Assembly: GCF_013366925.1 (NCBI RefSeq)
Contig: NZ_JAALDK010000001.1
Span: 2,177,089-2,241,088, forward strand
DNA length: 64,000 bases
From: Paraburkholderia youngii
GTDB lineage: Bacteria; Pseudomonadota; Gammaproteobacteria; Burkholderiales; Burkholderiaceae
Direction: 5' to 3'
Shown: positions 1 through 9,255 of the stretch, piece by piece
Layout: the number at the start of each line of letters is the position of its first letter
Numbering within the stretch: the stretch's first letter is position 1
Notes under the pieces: model-generated
What the model was told of the DNA's origin: nothing
Databases searched by the model: none
The model's input: the letters and a program-made list of their open reading frames with translations, nothing else
Translations under genes and position numbers: made by a program

Positions 1-379
1 GCGCTGCCGCGCACAGTCGCCGAACGTGCGGCTCAGCCGTACGCGATCGCGACCCACTCCATCGGCAAAGTGTCGCGGCACAACCACCAGCGCGTCAGAT
101 AACCAACACATCGGCACGCACGCTTTTTCCGGAGCATTCCCACCATCTTCCGCGCCACCGTCGCGTATCGTCGTTGCGCTGCCCGCAAACGCCCGTCCCC
201 GCGAGCTACTGCGCGGGATCGCCCCCATACGCGGGTAAACCTTTGTTTGACTTCGTCGCGCCGCCCCGTTTACTGCACGCAGCCGAACCTCTCAATCCGC
301 TTTCATTCACCGCCCGCATTTTGTTTGGTCTGCTGAGCAGTGTTCTGCGAGCGCCCTCCCCTCTCCGACGAGGTACAAC
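1..379. other. Left edge, no supported gene
   Basis: I see no gene I can support here. Short open stretches exist on both strands. One on the minus strand starts near 135 and runs off the left edge, and one plus-strand frame ends at about 112, but neither shows a recognisable domain. The segment presumably holds the upstream region of the FAD-linked oxidase and the border with an off-window gene. Confidence 0.4.
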
Positions 380-1768
380 ATGGTTACTATCTCCAGCAGC
401 GCCGTCGACGAATTCAAATCCACACTGCGCGGCCAGCTTCTGCTGCCCGACACGCCGGGCTTCGACACGGCGCGCAGCATCTGGAACGCGATGATCGACC
501 GTACTCCCGCGATGATCCTGCGCTGCGCGGGTGTGGCCGACGTGCGCAGCGGCGTCGCCTTCGCGCGCGACAACGGCCTGCCGCTCGCCATTCGCGGCGG
601 CGGCCACAATATCGGCGGCAGCGCTGTGTGCGACGATGGCCTCGTGCTCGATCTGTCCACGATGAAATCGGTGCGTATCGACCCGCAAGCGCGGCGCGCG
701 TATGTCGAACCCGGCGCGACGCTGCATGATTTCGATCACGAAGCGCAGGCATTCGGACTCGCGACACCACTCGGCATCAACTCGACGACCGGCGTCGCAG
801 GTCTGACGCTCGGCGGCGGCTTCGGCTGGCTGAGCCGCCGCTACGGCATGACGATCGACAACCTCGTCGCGGCCGACATCGTCACCGCCGACGGTGAGTT
901 CCGCCACGTGAGCGCCACTTCGCACGACGATCTGTTCTGGGCGATTCGCGGCGGCGGCGGCAATTTCGGCGTCGTTACGCTATTCGAGTTCGCGCTTCAT
1001 GAGGTCGGCCCGCTCGTGTATGGCGGCCTCGTCGTGTTGCCGCTCGCCGACGCGAAGGAAGCACTGATCAAATACCGCGATGCCGCGCCGGCAATGCCCG
1101 ACGAGCTGGCCGTCTGGGCGGTCGCGCGGCTCGCGCCGCCGCTGCCGTTCCTGCCGCCCGACGTACACGGCAAACCCGTGCTGGTGTTCGCGATGTGCTA
1201 CAACGGCCCGGTCGACCAAGGCCCGGACGCGGTAGAAGCCGCGCGCGGCTTCGGCAAGCCGCTCGGCGAACATCTTGGTCCGATGCCCCTCGAAGTCTGG
1301 CAACAGGCCTTCGATCCGCTGCTCACGCCGGGCGCGCGCAACTACTGGAAGTCGCACAACCTCGCCACCATCGACGATGGTCTGATCGACGCACTGATCC
1401 GCGCGATCGACACGCTGCCGTCCACGCAATGCGAAATTTTCTTCGGGCTGATCGGTGCGCAAACGCAGCGCGTGGCGGTCGACGCAACCGCTTACCCGGC
1501 TCGCGAGACGCTATACGCGATGAACGTGCACGGCCGCTGGGACGATGCGCGCGACGACGAGCGCTGCGTCGCATGGGCGCGCGACTTTTTCGACGCGGCG
1601 CGCCCGTTTGCGCTAGGCAGCGTGTACGTCAACTTCATGACCGAGGAAGAAGGCGGCCGTATCGCGGATGCCTATGGGCCCAACTATGAGCGGCTCGTCG
1701 CCGTGAAGAACCGCTACGATCCGCACAACCTGTTCCGCCATAACCAGAACATTCGCCCAACGCTGTAG
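380..1768 (+). CDS. FAD-linked oxidase (BBE family)
   Basis: Flavin-dependent oxidoreductase of the berberine-bridge/GOOX type, 462 aa, the usual length. The N-terminal PCMH FAD-binding domain (about 40-210) carries RGGGHN with His76, the residue that normally binds FAD covalently. The second FAD loop reads GINSTTGVAGLTLGGGFGW and has no cysteine where bicovalent members have one, so mono-covalent attachment is expected. The C-terminal BBE motif is visible as YDPHNLFRHNQNI. There is no signal peptide, so it is cytoplasmic. A purine-rich GACGAGG lies about 6 bases before the ATG. The substrate (sugar, alcohol or alkaloid-like) cannot be read from sequence. It stands alone, with no operon partner. 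Confidence 0.9.
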   Translation: MVTISSSAVDEFKSTLRGQLLLPDTPGFDTARSIWNAMIDRTPAMILRCAGVADVRSGVAFARDNGLPLAIRGGGHNIGGSAVCDDGLVLDLSTMKSVRIDPQARRAYVEPGATLHDFDHEAQAFGLATPLGINSTTGVAGLTLGGGFGWLSRRYGMTIDNLVAADIVTADGEFRHVSATSHDDLFWAIRGGGGNFGVVTLFEFALHEVGPLVYGGLVVLPLADAKEALIKYRDAAPAMPDELAVWAVARLAPPLPFLPPDVHGKPVLVFAMCYNGPVDQGPDAVEAARGFGKPLGEHLGPMPLEVWQQAFDPLLTPGARNYWKSHNLATIDDGLIDALIRAIDTLPSTQCEIFFGLIGAQTQRVAVDATAYPARETLYAMNVHGRWDDARDDERCVAWARDFFDAARPFALGSVYVNFMTEEEGGRIADAYGPNYERLVAVKNRYDPHNLFRHNQNIRPTL

Positions 1769-2047
1769 CGACGACGCGCAACGGCAAGCAGCGCAAAACC
1801 GCGAACTGCAAATCGCCGCGCCGCCCTCGCGCAAGGCGGCGCGGCCCTTGGGCACGCTCCCTGCTATTTTGTCGGCCGCGGATGCCCGCGATGCGTGCTT
1901 CGCGCGTCGCGGCACGCCCGCTCAACGACAATCATCGCGCGCACGGAACCTCTCGTGCGCAAATGAGAACAAAGCAAAGCAAGGCGGCAATTCGCCGCAC
2001 TCTTCCATAACGTACAACATGCGTGAGAAACGCAAAGGAAAACAGTC

Positions 2048-2638
2048 ATGCGCAGACGACAATTCATCATGACCGGCAGCGCTGCATTGGCCGTCGCAGG
2101 CCTGAGCCTCACCGGTTGCACGACGACTTCGCCGTCCTCGAACGCATCGCCGTCGGCCAATGCCGGAAAGCGCGACACGATCAACGCCGGCGTCGACTCG
2201 ACGCTCGCGCGTCTCTACGAAAACGTCGACGGTTCGCGCGAGCTCGTTGCGAAAGCGCGCGGCGTGCTGGTGTTTCCGTCGGTGATCTCGGCCGGCTTCT
2301 GGGTCGGCGCACAGTATGGTGAAGGGGCGATGCGCATCGGCGGCCGCACGGTCGGCTACTTCAGCACGGTCGCGGGCTCGTTCGGGTTGCAGATCGGCGC
2401 GCAGTCGAAGGCGCTCGTGTTTCTGTTCATGACGCAGGAAGCGCTCGACGAATTCATGCACAGCCAGGGCTGGGCGGTCGGCGCGAATGCGACCGTCGCC
2501 GTGCTGAAGGTCGGCGCGAACGGCGCGGTCGATTCCTCGACCGCAACGAGTCCGGTGCAAGCTTTCGTGTTGACTAACGGCGGTTTGATGGCCGGCGTGT
2601 CGCTCGAAGGCACGAAGGTGTCCCGGCTGATTATTTGA
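2048..2638 (+). CDS. YSC84-like exported lipoprotein
   Basis: 196-aa exported protein with a C-terminal YSC84/SYLF-type domain (about 60-196), recognisable from the [19 protein letters not shown] block and the later [15 protein letters not shown] block. Family members bind phospholipid or actin in eukaryotes; the bacterial role is undefined. The N-terminus combines a twin-arginine-like RRRQF with a lipobox LTGC (Cys24), so it is probably a Tat- or Sec-exported lipoprotein. AAAGGAAAACAGTC precedes the ATG. It is monocistronic: the oxidase lies upstream and a transporter scrap follows directly. Confidence 0.85.
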   Translation: MRRRQFIMTGSAALAVAGLSLTGCTTTSPSSNASPSANAGKRDTINAGVDSTLARLYENVDGSRELVAKARGVLVFPSVISAGFWVGAQYGEGAMRIGGRTVGYFSTVAGSFGLQIGAQSKALVFLFMTQEALDEFMHSQGWAVGANATVAVLKVGANGAVDSSTATSPVQAFVLTNGGLMAGVSLEGTKVSRLII

Positions 2639-2660
2639 GTATCTGAGCGGAGCGCCCAGC

Positions 2661-2819
2661 GGACGCATCCCTCGCGCGCACGGCGCGCGGTATCTGCTCG
2701 CGACCGTGATCCTGAGCGGCCTCCTGATGGTGCTGTTCGGCGTATTGCGGGTCGGCAAACTGATCCGCATGGTCCCGCATCCGGTGATGCGAGCGCGCGT
2801 GAGGTGTGTGCTCGCGTGA
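2661..2819 (+). pseudogene. SulP sulfate permease remnant
   Basis: One open stretch, ending in TGA at 2819, reads [16 protein letters not shown], then [20 protein letters not shown]. This closely matches the conserved transmembrane segment of SulP (SLC26-like) anion transporters, where a GFVNG-type sequence normally follows. Here it degenerates at once to [10 protein letters not shown] and stops. No start, no other SulP transmembrane helix and no STAS domain is present on either side. It is a decayed piece of about 50 codons left between the YSC84 lipoprotein and the chemoreceptor. Confidence 0.75.
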
Positions 2820-2855
2820 CCGTCGACATGAGCGCCGGCAACGCGGCCTGGCGGT

Positions 2856-4415
2856 TTAGCGCTGCTCCGGCAACTTGAACACCGAGATCGCCGCCGACAA
2901 TTGCCCGGTCTGCGTCTTCAGCACATCGGCCGCCGCGCTCGCTTCCTCGACGAGCGCCGCATTCTGCTGCGTCGTCTGATCCATGCTCGCGACCGCGATG
3001 TTGACCTGCTCGATGCCCGAGGTCTGCTCGGCCGACGCCGCGCTGATCTCGCCCATGATGTCGTTGACGCGACGTACCGCCTGCACGACTTCCTGCATCG
3101 TGTCGCCCGCGCGTCCGACGTGCTCCGAACCGCCCGCGATCTGCGCGGCCGATTCTTCGATCAGCGCCTTGATCTCCTTCGCGGCCGCCGCGCTGCGTTG
3201 CGCGAGCGTACGCACTTCGCCCGCGACCACCGCGAAACCGCGGCCCTCCTCGCCCGCGCGCGCCGCCTCGACGGCCGCGTTCAACGCGAGGATGTTGGTC
3301 TGAAACGCAATCCCTTCGATCACGCCGATGATGTCGCCGATCCGGTGCGACGACTGTGAAATCCCGCGCATCGTGTCGATCACCTGGCCGACCACCGCGC
3401 CGCCGCGCGCCGCGGTCTCCGAAGCGTTGTGCGCGAGCTGGCTCGCCTGCTTCGCGTTGTCGGCGTTCTGACGCACGGTCGCAGTGATCTGCTCCATGCT
3501 CGACGCGGTCTCGCCGAGCGCGGCCGCCTGCTGCTCGGTGCGGCGCGACAGATCCGAATTGCCCGCGGCAATCTCGTTCGATACCGACGAAATCAGCGTC
3601 GCGCCGCCGCGAATCTGCTCGATCGCCTGCGCGAGACGCTGCTGCATCCGTTTCATCGCGGCGAGCAGGCTGGTACTGTCGCCGGTCTTCGTATCGACGA
3701 TCACGTCGAGGTCGCCGTCCGCGATTCGCGACGCGATCTGCACCGCGTACGCCGGTTCGCCGCCAAGCTGACGCAGAATGCTGCGCAGAATCACGCCGAT
3801 CACCAGCGACACGAGCGCGCAAAGCACTAGCGCCGCGATCACGTATTGCACGAGGGTGCGGTAGAACATCGCCTCGATGTCGTCCGTGAACACGCCGGTG
3901 ACGATGGTCCAGTCCCACGGCTTGTAAAGCCGCATGTAGTTGCTCTTCGGCGCGAGCTGGTCGGTGCCGGGCTTCGGGAACATCAGATGAACGAATGCCT
4001 CGCCTTCGCGCTGGGTTTGCTCGGAACCCTCCTTGAACACATGACGGCCGTCCGGATCGGTGACGGTGGTCATGTCCTTGCCGACGAGGTCGGCGCGCGT
4101 GGCATGCATCAGCACGTGCGCGTGGCTGTCTTCGAGCACCAGGTAGCCGCCGGCGCCGTCGTAGCGCATCGCGCGCAGGTCGTCCATCGCGGCGCGCTGC
4201 GCGTCGGCGAGCGGCATCGTGCCGGCCGCGGCGAGCGCGTTGTAGCGATCGAGCACGCTGTACGCGATGCTGACCACGCTTTTCAGCTCGTCCTCGCGAT
4301 CGGCGATCATCGTGTCGCGAGTTTTGTACGCTCCCCACAGGCCGATCGCCAGAATGCCCATGCACATCACCGCGAGCGCGAGCCACAGCCGCACTTTCAG
4401 GCGAAACCGTTCCAT
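2856..4415 (-). CDS. Methyl-accepting chemotaxis protein, sCache_2 type
   Basis: 519-aa inner-membrane chemoreceptor. Order: TM1 (about 10-30); a periplasmic single-Cache domain with the motif [22 protein letters not shown]2 (about 190-212); HAMP; then the cytoplasmic signalling coiled coil. The highly conserved hairpin tip is present ([20 protein letters not shown], then [15 protein letters not shown]). The C-terminus ends FKLPEQR and has no NWETF-type tether for CheR/CheB. sCache_2 domains usually sense small organic acids such as C2-C4 carboxylates; the ligand here is inferred only by family. No che genes are nearby, so it is an orphan receptor feeding the main chemotaxis array. Confidence 0.93.
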   Translation of the reverse strand: MERFRLKVRLWLALAVMCMGILAIGLWGAYKTRDTMIADREDELKSVVSIAYSVLDRYNALAAAGTMPLADAQRAAMDDLRAMRYDGAGGYLVLEDSHAHVLMHATRADLVGKDMTTVTDPDGRHVFKEGSEQTQREGEAFVHLMFPKPGTDQLAPKSNYMRLYKPWDWTIVTGVFTDDIEAMFYRTLVQYVIAALVLCALVSLVIGVILRSILRQLGGEPAYAVQIASRIADGDLDVIVDTKTGDSTSLLAAMKRMQQRLAQAIEQIRGGATLISSVSNEIAAGNSDLSRRTEQQAAALGETASSMEQITATVRQNADNAKQASQLAHNASETAARGGAVVGQVIDTMRGISQSSHRIGDIIGVIEGIAFQTNILALNAAVEAARAGEEGRGFAVVAGEVRTLAQRSAAAAKEIKALIEESAAQIAGGSEHVGRAGDTMQEVVQAVRRVNDIMGEISAASAEQTSGIEQVNIAVASMDQTTQQNAALVEEASAAADVLKTQTGQLSAAISVFKLPEQR

Positions 4416-4540
4416 CTTCCGTATCCCTTGTCGTGGTTTGCGGCGGTCCGCGCAAGCGGACGCCGCAAACGTTTCATGTCGTTGTCGGGATTAACGGCGC
4501 GACGGCGGAAAACTTCAGTGCTACTCCAAGGTTGCGGGTT

Positions 4541-5080
4541 TCAGTCCGCCGGCAGCGTCAGCGCCGCCACTTCGCAGCGCGGCCATTGCCGCAGCACGTC
4601 GGGCGACATCAGCAGCTTGGCCGCGCGCACGCCGGCGCCCATCACGATCTGCGCACGGTCCATCACCGCGGCGTCGACCAGCACGCGCCATTCGGCCGGC
4701 AGACCAAAGGCGGTGATGCCGCCGAACTCCATCTGGCTATGCTCGACCGCCGCCTCGCGCTTCGCGAATGACAGCCGCTGCGCGCCGAGCGCGGCCTTCA
4801 CCGCGCCGTTGATGTCGAGCCGCCGTGAGCCCAGCGACACCAGCGCCGCATAGTGCTCGCCACCGTCTTTCTTGTAGCGGATCACGATCGTGTTCGCGCA
4901 GTCTTCGAGGCCGAAGCCATAGCGCGCGCTGAATGCGGCGGTGTCGGAGGCGTCGTCGGTAACCGCGAACACCGTGATTCCGTGCGCCGGCAATTGTTCG
5001 ATGACATGCGCGGGCAGATGCGCGCTCCACTGGTCGCGCTCGATGACGTCCAGTTGCCGTACGAGTTCGTGCGAATGCAT
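4541..5080 (-). CDS. YbaK/EbsC-type aminoacyl-tRNA deacylase
   Basis: 179-aa YbaK/ProRS-editing-domain protein, predicted to hydrolyse mischarged aminoacyl-tRNA in trans. The family core is visible from the start (HELVRQLDVI) through NTIVIRYK and the Lys-containing AALVSLGSRRLDINGAVKAAL to SQMEFGGITAFGLP, which matches the substrate-pocket GGVTPFG region of the family. A longer reading to 5221 exists, but its extra 47 residues look non-coding; the ATG at 5080 begins exactly where the domain begins. The tRNA/amino-acid specificity (Cys-, Ala- or Pro-type) cannot be told. It lies between the chemoreceptor and a divergent membrane protein. Confidence 0.85.
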   Translation of the reverse strand: MHSHELVRQLDVIERDQWSAHLPAHVIEQLPAHGITVFAVTDDASDTAAFSARYGFGLEDCANTIVIRYKKDGGEHYAALVSLGSRRLDINGAVKAALGAQRLSFAKREAAVEHSQMEFGGITAFGLPAEWRVLVDAAVMDRAQIVMGAGVRAAKLLMSPDVLRQWPRCEVAALTLPAD

Positions 5081-5253
5081 GATGAGCGGAAAGGTGACAT
5101 TAACCCGCTGCATTCTAGCGGTACGCGCGGGCGGCCGCGGAACGGGCCATGCAAGCAGGCAATGAAGCCCACCGCTTAACTTGTATAGTGATGGGCACGA
5201 GGTTTGCGGCGAAGCAAACACCGTGAAAGCGCCGTCACGATTCAGACACGATC

Positions 5254-6525
5254 ATGGACATCGACACCCTTTCTCGCGAGAACCTCCAGCAGGCCGCGCG
5301 TCACCAGGCCAATTGGGCGATGGGCGCACTGCGGCAGTTCACGGAGAACCGCTGTCTGGAGATGGCGGCGAGCATCGCGTTCTATGCGGCGTTCTCGCTC
5401 GCGCCGACGCTCGTGATGGTGATCGCGGTGGCCGGCTGGTTCTTCGGACCGGCGGCAGCGCGCGGCGAGCTGTTTGGCCACATCAACGGCCTGATCGGCG
5501 ACCAGGCCGCGGCCGGCGTGCAGACGATCGTCGAAAACGCGCACCACGCGGGCGCCAAAGGCGGCATCGCGACGATCATTTCCTTTTCACTGCTGGCGAT
5601 CGGCGCGTCGGCGACGTTCTCGTCGCTGAACAGCGCGCTCAATATAGTGTGGCCGTACAGCGGGCCGCGCACGGCCAGCTGGCTCGCGCTGGTGCGGGTG
5701 CGGCTGATTTCGTTCGGGCTCGTGCTCGGCGTCGCGTTCCTGCTGATCGTGTCGCTGGTGCTCGATACGGTCATCGCCTTTATCGGCGAATGGCTGTGGG
5801 GCGACTCGCCGTATGTCGTGATCGGCAATCTGCTACAGCTCGGCGTCGGTCTGCTCGTGTTGGTCTTCGCGTTCGCCGGACTGCTGAAGTTCCTGCCCGA
5901 CGCCCGGGTGCTATGGCGCGATGCGCTGGTGGGCGGCGTCGTCGCGGCCGTGTTGTTTACGGCCGGGAGAAAGCTGTTCGCGCTCTATCTCGCGCATGCG
6001 GGAATGGCCAGCGCGTTCGGCGCGGCCGGCTCGCTCGCGGTCCTGCTGATGTGGCTGTACTTCTCGGCGCTGGTGCTGCTGCTCGGCGCGGAGTTCTCGG
6101 CGGCGCGCGGCAGGCTGCACGATCCGCGCGGCGGCTGGGGCATGCAGGCAGAAGCGCCGCCGGGCAGCCGCGCGAAGCTCGCGTCGGTGCTGGCGGCATC
6201 GACCGTCGCGGCAAATGCGGTTTCTTCGGCTCGCTCGGCTGTGCCTGTTGGCGGCCAAACGACCGCGCCGCTGCTGCGGTCGGGGATCGACGCGGCGGCG
6301 CAAAAGCGCTCCGCGCATGAAACCGCGGTCGACGTGACGCGCAAGGTGCTCGACGTCGAAGCGCAAGCCACCCGTCTCGCGGCGTCGGCGATCGTCGAAG
6401 CACGCCGCCAGGCGACGGCCGCCGACCGCTACGTTCGACGCAACCCATGGACCTCCGTGCTGCTCGCGGCCGCCGCGGGGCTCACGGCCGCGGCCGTGGC
6501 GCGCCGTGGCGCCGATAGGCGCTGA
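5254..6525 (+). CDS. YihY/BrkB membrane protein with DUF883-like tail
   Basis: 423-aa inner-membrane protein. Residues about 25-285 are the YihY/BrkB domain with six predicted helices, beginning ENRCLEMAASIAFYAAFSLA and including the conserved block LRFLPDARV-like LLKFLPDARVLWRDALVGG. Family function is unsettled; it is not RNase BN despite older names. Unlike typical members of about 280-300 aa, it has an extra 130-residue C-terminal part: an Ala-rich linker, then a helix and the ending DRYVRRNPWTSVLLAAAAG plus a basic tail. That ending strongly resembles the membrane anchor of DUF883/ElaB-YqjD ribosome-associated proteins, suggesting a fusion. The gene is monocistronic. Confidence 0.88.
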   Translation: MDIDTLSRENLQQAARHQANWAMGALRQFTENRCLEMAASIAFYAAFSLAPTLVMVIAVAGWFFGPAAARGELFGHINGLIGDQAAAGVQTIVENAHHAGAKGGIATIISFSLLAIGASATFSSLNSALNIVWPYSGPRTASWLALVRVRLISFGLVLGVAFLLIVSLVLDTVIAFIGEWLWGDSPYVVIGNLLQLGVGLLVLVFAFAGLLKFLPDARVLWRDALVGGVVAAVLFTAGRKLFALYLAHAGMASAFGAAGSLAVLLMWLYFSALVLLLGAEFSAARGRLHDPRGGWGMQAEAPPGSRAKLASVLAASTVAANAVSSARSAVPVGGQTTAPLLRSGIDAAAQKRSAHETAVDVTRKVLDVEAQATRLAASAIVEARRQATAADRYVRRNPWTSVLLAAAAGLTAAAVARRGADRR

Positions 6526-6910
6526 AACGTGTTGCGCCGTCAAACCGCTCGATGGCGCTTGGACACAGCGCGCCTTTTCTGTCCAGCCTGTCTAGTCATT
6601 TTGTTGGCTGTTTCTTTATGCTTTCGCTACAAAATCAGGCAGACGTGTAGACGACTAGATTACGTTTAGCATGCAAATCGACGCCGAAAGTGCGTCAAAT
6701 CACCCGGTCACTATCAACAAATCAACAATAATGCGCATCAGGCCAATAAATATTGCGCAAACAGAAATAATTGTTGATGGCTTTAAATACAAGGGTTTGC
6801 CTCGATTGTCAGTTTTTGGCGACACTCTTTTTTTTCCGTTTCTACCCGGCGGATGCGCTGAGCTATTCTGCTTTCCGCAACAACGAACAATCATCTGCGT
6901 GGAGAAATGG
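6526..6910. promoter_or_regulatory. AT-rich porin leader region with inverted repeat
   Basis: 385 bases without a gene, clearly richer in A/T than the surroundings, as expected for a strongly expressed porin promoter. Within it, ATCAACAAT (6721-6729) and ATTGTTGAT (6770-6778) form a 9-bp inverted repeat. Two copies of TGCGCA (6732-6737 and 6754-6759) lie inside. GGAG at 6901 serves as the ribosome binding site for the porin ATG at 6911. I cannot fix the transcription start. Confidence 0.4.
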
Positions 6911-8116
6911 ATGAAACGAATCGCACTGTCTACCCTCTCGCTGGCGCTCCTGGGCGTCGCCGGTATCGCACACGCGCAAAGCAGCGTGACCCTGTACGGC
7001 GTGCTGGATGAGTCGATCCAGTACGTGAACAACGCTACGCCGAAGGGCGGCAGCCTCGTTCAATTGTTTGGCGGCAACCTCCAAGGTAACCGTTTCGGCC
7101 TGAAGGGCACGGAAGACCTGGGCGGCGGCCTGAAGGCAATTTTCCAGTTGGAAAACGGTTTTGACATCAACACCGGCAAGCTGCAGCAAGGCGGCTCGAT
7201 GTTCGGTCGGCAGGCTTACGTCGGTTTGACGGGCGACGCATGGGGCACGTTCACGGCCGGTCGTCAGTACGACCCGCTGGTCGACATGATCCAGCCGCTG
7301 ACGGGCGACAACTACTTCGGTAGCACGTTCGCTACGCCGGGCGACGTCGACAACAACGACAACAGCTTCCGCGTCATCAACTCGCTGAAGTACGTGTCGC
7401 CGGTCTGGTCGGGCTTCCAGATCGAAGGTCTGTATGCTCTGGGCGGCGTCGCAGGCGCGACGGGTTCGGGCCAAACGTGGTCGGGCGCAGCAACGTATGC
7501 AACGGGTCCGTTCAGCGTCGCTGCAGGCTACCTGCACGCAAGCAATGCCAATTCGCCGGCTACGCGTGCGACTGCAGGCGGCTGGGCAGGTACGGCAGCG
7601 CCGGGCGCCACGTTTGACACCAACTTCCCGAACAACGCCGGCATCAACCAGGCATATGCGTTCTCGAAGTCGATCGGCATCGCTTCGGTAGCGGTTCAGT
7701 ACGTGACGGGTCCGTGGACGGGCAACCTGTCGTACAGCAACGCACAGTACCGCCCGGACGCAAACTCGGGCTTCGCGACGACGCAGAAGTACAACGTCGG
7801 CCGCGCATACGTGGGCTACCAGCTCACGCCGGCAGCGCTGCTCGGTATCGGCTATGCGTACACGCACGGCTCGGGCGACGCAACCGCGACCTACAACCAG
7901 GTTTCGCTGGGTGGCGATTACAACCTCTCGAAGCGCACGGACTTCTACCTGGTCGGCGCATGGCAGCACGCAAGCGGCAACCAGCGCGTTCCGGCTACGG
8001 CTACTACGGGTGCCGGTACCCTCGTGCCGTCGACGGCTTCGATCGGTTCGTACGGCAACCAGTCGAGCACCAACAACCAGGTCATGGTCAGCCTGGGTAT
8101 CCGCCACAAGTTCTAA
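6911..8116 (+). CDS. Outer-membrane porin (Porin_4 family)
   Basis: 401-aa general diffusion porin of the beta-proteobacterial type. The signal peptide MKRIALSTLSLALLGVAGIAHA is cleaved before QSSVTLYG, the family's first beta-strand. Typical strand motifs follow (GNRFGLKGTEDLGGGLKAIF, FGRQAYVGLTG, GTFTAGRQYDP). The chain ends VMVSLGIRHKF with C-terminal Phe, the BAM recognition signal. An in-frame reading from 6671 exists, but the ATG at 6911 has the ribosome site and the signal peptide. Codon use is strongly biased and the sequence less GC-extreme than its neighbours, consistent with high expression. Monocistronic, with its own terminator. Confidence 0.95.
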   Translation: MKRIALSTLSLALLGVAGIAHAQSSVTLYGVLDESIQYVNNATPKGGSLVQLFGGNLQGNRFGLKGTEDLGGGLKAIFQLENGFDINTGKLQQGGSMFGRQAYVGLTGDAWGTFTAGRQYDPLVDMIQPLTGDNYFGSTFATPGDVDNNDNSFRVINSLKYVSPVWSGFQIEGLYALGGVAGATGSGQTWSGAATYATGPFSVAAGYLHASNANSPATRATAGGWAGTAAPGATFDTNFPNNAGINQAYAFSKSIGIASVAVQYVTGPWTGNLSYSNAQYRPDANSGFATTQKYNVGRAYVGYQLTPAALLGIGYAYTHGSGDATATYNQVSLGGDYNLSKRTDFYLVGAWQHASGNQRVPATATTGAGTLVPSTASIGSYGNQSSTNNQVMVSLGIRHKF

Positions 8117-8163
8117 TCGAACTTCGAGTCGGACCTGCTACGCAGCTGACGAGCTGCGTAGCC

Positions 8164-8204
8164 AAAAAACCAGCCACAGGCGATGCCGATGGCTGGTTTT
8201 TTTT
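8164..8204 (+). terminator. Rho-independent terminator of the porin gene
   Basis: AAAAAACCAGCCA and TGGCTGGTTTTTTTT form a stem around a GC-containing loop, ending in an eight-T run. It begins about 47 bases after the porin stop codon, oriented for the plus strand. Confidence 0.9.
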
Positions 8205-8263
8205 CGTCCCGAGGTTTTGGTGTGATTCCGACGAGCGCGACACGCGCTCCGAATCCGACCCAG

Positions 8264-9136
8264 CTAGCGCCGCTGCGCCTTGCCCTTGTCGGCTTGCGCG
8301 AGAATCTGCGCGGGCGACACATCGTGCTCATGCTCGACCCCATCGGCGCCGACCGGCGCGCGATATAGCACCAGCGCCCGCTCCGGATGCGGCGACGGCG
8401 CATCCAGCGACTGCTGCCAGTCCGGATCGGGAATCTCGGCGAACACCTGGCGCAAACGCTCGCCCCACGTGCGGTGAATCATGTCGAAGTACGCGTTGTC
8501 GCGATCGATCGACACGAATCGCGTGACGCGCAGCGCATCGTTCTCGTACACCAGCAGATCGAGCGGCAAGCCCACCGACAGGTTCGAGCGCAGCGTCGAG
8601 TCCATCGAGATCAGCGCACACTTCGCGGCCTCGTCGAGCGGTGTGGACGGCGTCAGCACGCGGTCGATGATCGGCTTCCCATACTTCGCCTCGCCGATCT
8701 GAAAGTACGGATTCACCGCCGACGCCTCGATGAAATTGCCCGCCGCGTAGATCATGAAAAGCCGCATGCGGTTGCCCGCGATCTGGCCGCCGAGAATGAA
8801 GCTGCAATTGAAGTCGACGCCGAACTTCTGCAGCGCCGCGGCTTCGCGCTCGTGCACGCGGCGCACCGCGCTGCCGACCACGCGCGCGGCGTCGGCCATC
8901 GTCGGCACGCTCCACAGCGTCGGCTCGCTGGCATCGGCGGGCTCGGACAACTCGTGCAGCACCGCCTGCGTGATCGACAGATTGCCGGCGCCGAGCAGCA
9001 CCAGCACGCGTTCGCCGGGCTGCTCGAACACCGACATCTTGCGCGCGGTACTGATGTGATCCACGCCCGCATTGGTACGCGTATCGGACAGGAATACGAG
9101 GCCGTCGTTGACGGCCATCGCTACGCAGTAAGTCAT
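8264..9136 (-). CDS. Anbu proteasome-like peptidase
   Basis: 290-aa member of the Anbu (ancestral beta subunit) family, Ntn-hydrolase relatives of HslV and proteasome beta subunits. After removal of Met1 the chain starts TYCVAM, giving the N-terminal Thr nucleophile. Asp at mature position 17 (LSDTR) and a Lys at about 32 (ARKM) match the HslV Asp17/Lys33 pair. No pro-sequence or ATPase partner is present. It is the last gene of cluster A, 119 bases after the transglutaminase. Anbu genes are known to travel with transglutaminase, alpha-E and ATP-grasp genes, as here. Inference: it degrades or trims a peptide or amide product made by the neighbours. Confidence 0.92.
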   Translation of the reverse strand: MTYCVAMAVNDGLVFLSDTRTNAGVDHISTARKMSVFEQPGERVLVLLGAGNLSITQAVLHELSEPADASEPTLWSVPTMADAARVVGSAVRRVHEREAAALQKFGVDFNCSFILGGQIAGNRMRLFMIYAAGNFIEASAVNPYFQIGEAKYGKPIIDRVLTPSTPLDEAAKCALISMDSTLRSNLSVGLPLDLLVYENDALRVTRFVSIDRDNAYFDMIHRTWGERLRQVFAEIPDPDWQQSLDAPSPHPERALVLYRAPVGADGVEHEHDVSPAQILAQADKGKAQRR

Positions 9137-9255
9137 AACGAATCCGCAGAACGCGAGGGAACGGGGCTATTGTAATGCGGCGCACTGGCGCCTTTTATCC
9201 GTGTTTACGGCCTTTTTTTATGGCCTTTTTCGCAGCCTTTAGCGTTGCAACGCGG

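Noticed and set aside
206..925. 239-codon minus-strand frame at the left edge
   Set aside because: Antisense of the FAD-linked oxidase; no motifs.
2356..4455. 699-codon minus-strand frame overlapping the chemoreceptor
   Set aside because: It is a shadow of the chemoreceptor in another frame: Arg-rich, low-complexity, with no domain, while the 2856-4415 frame contains a complete MCP signature.
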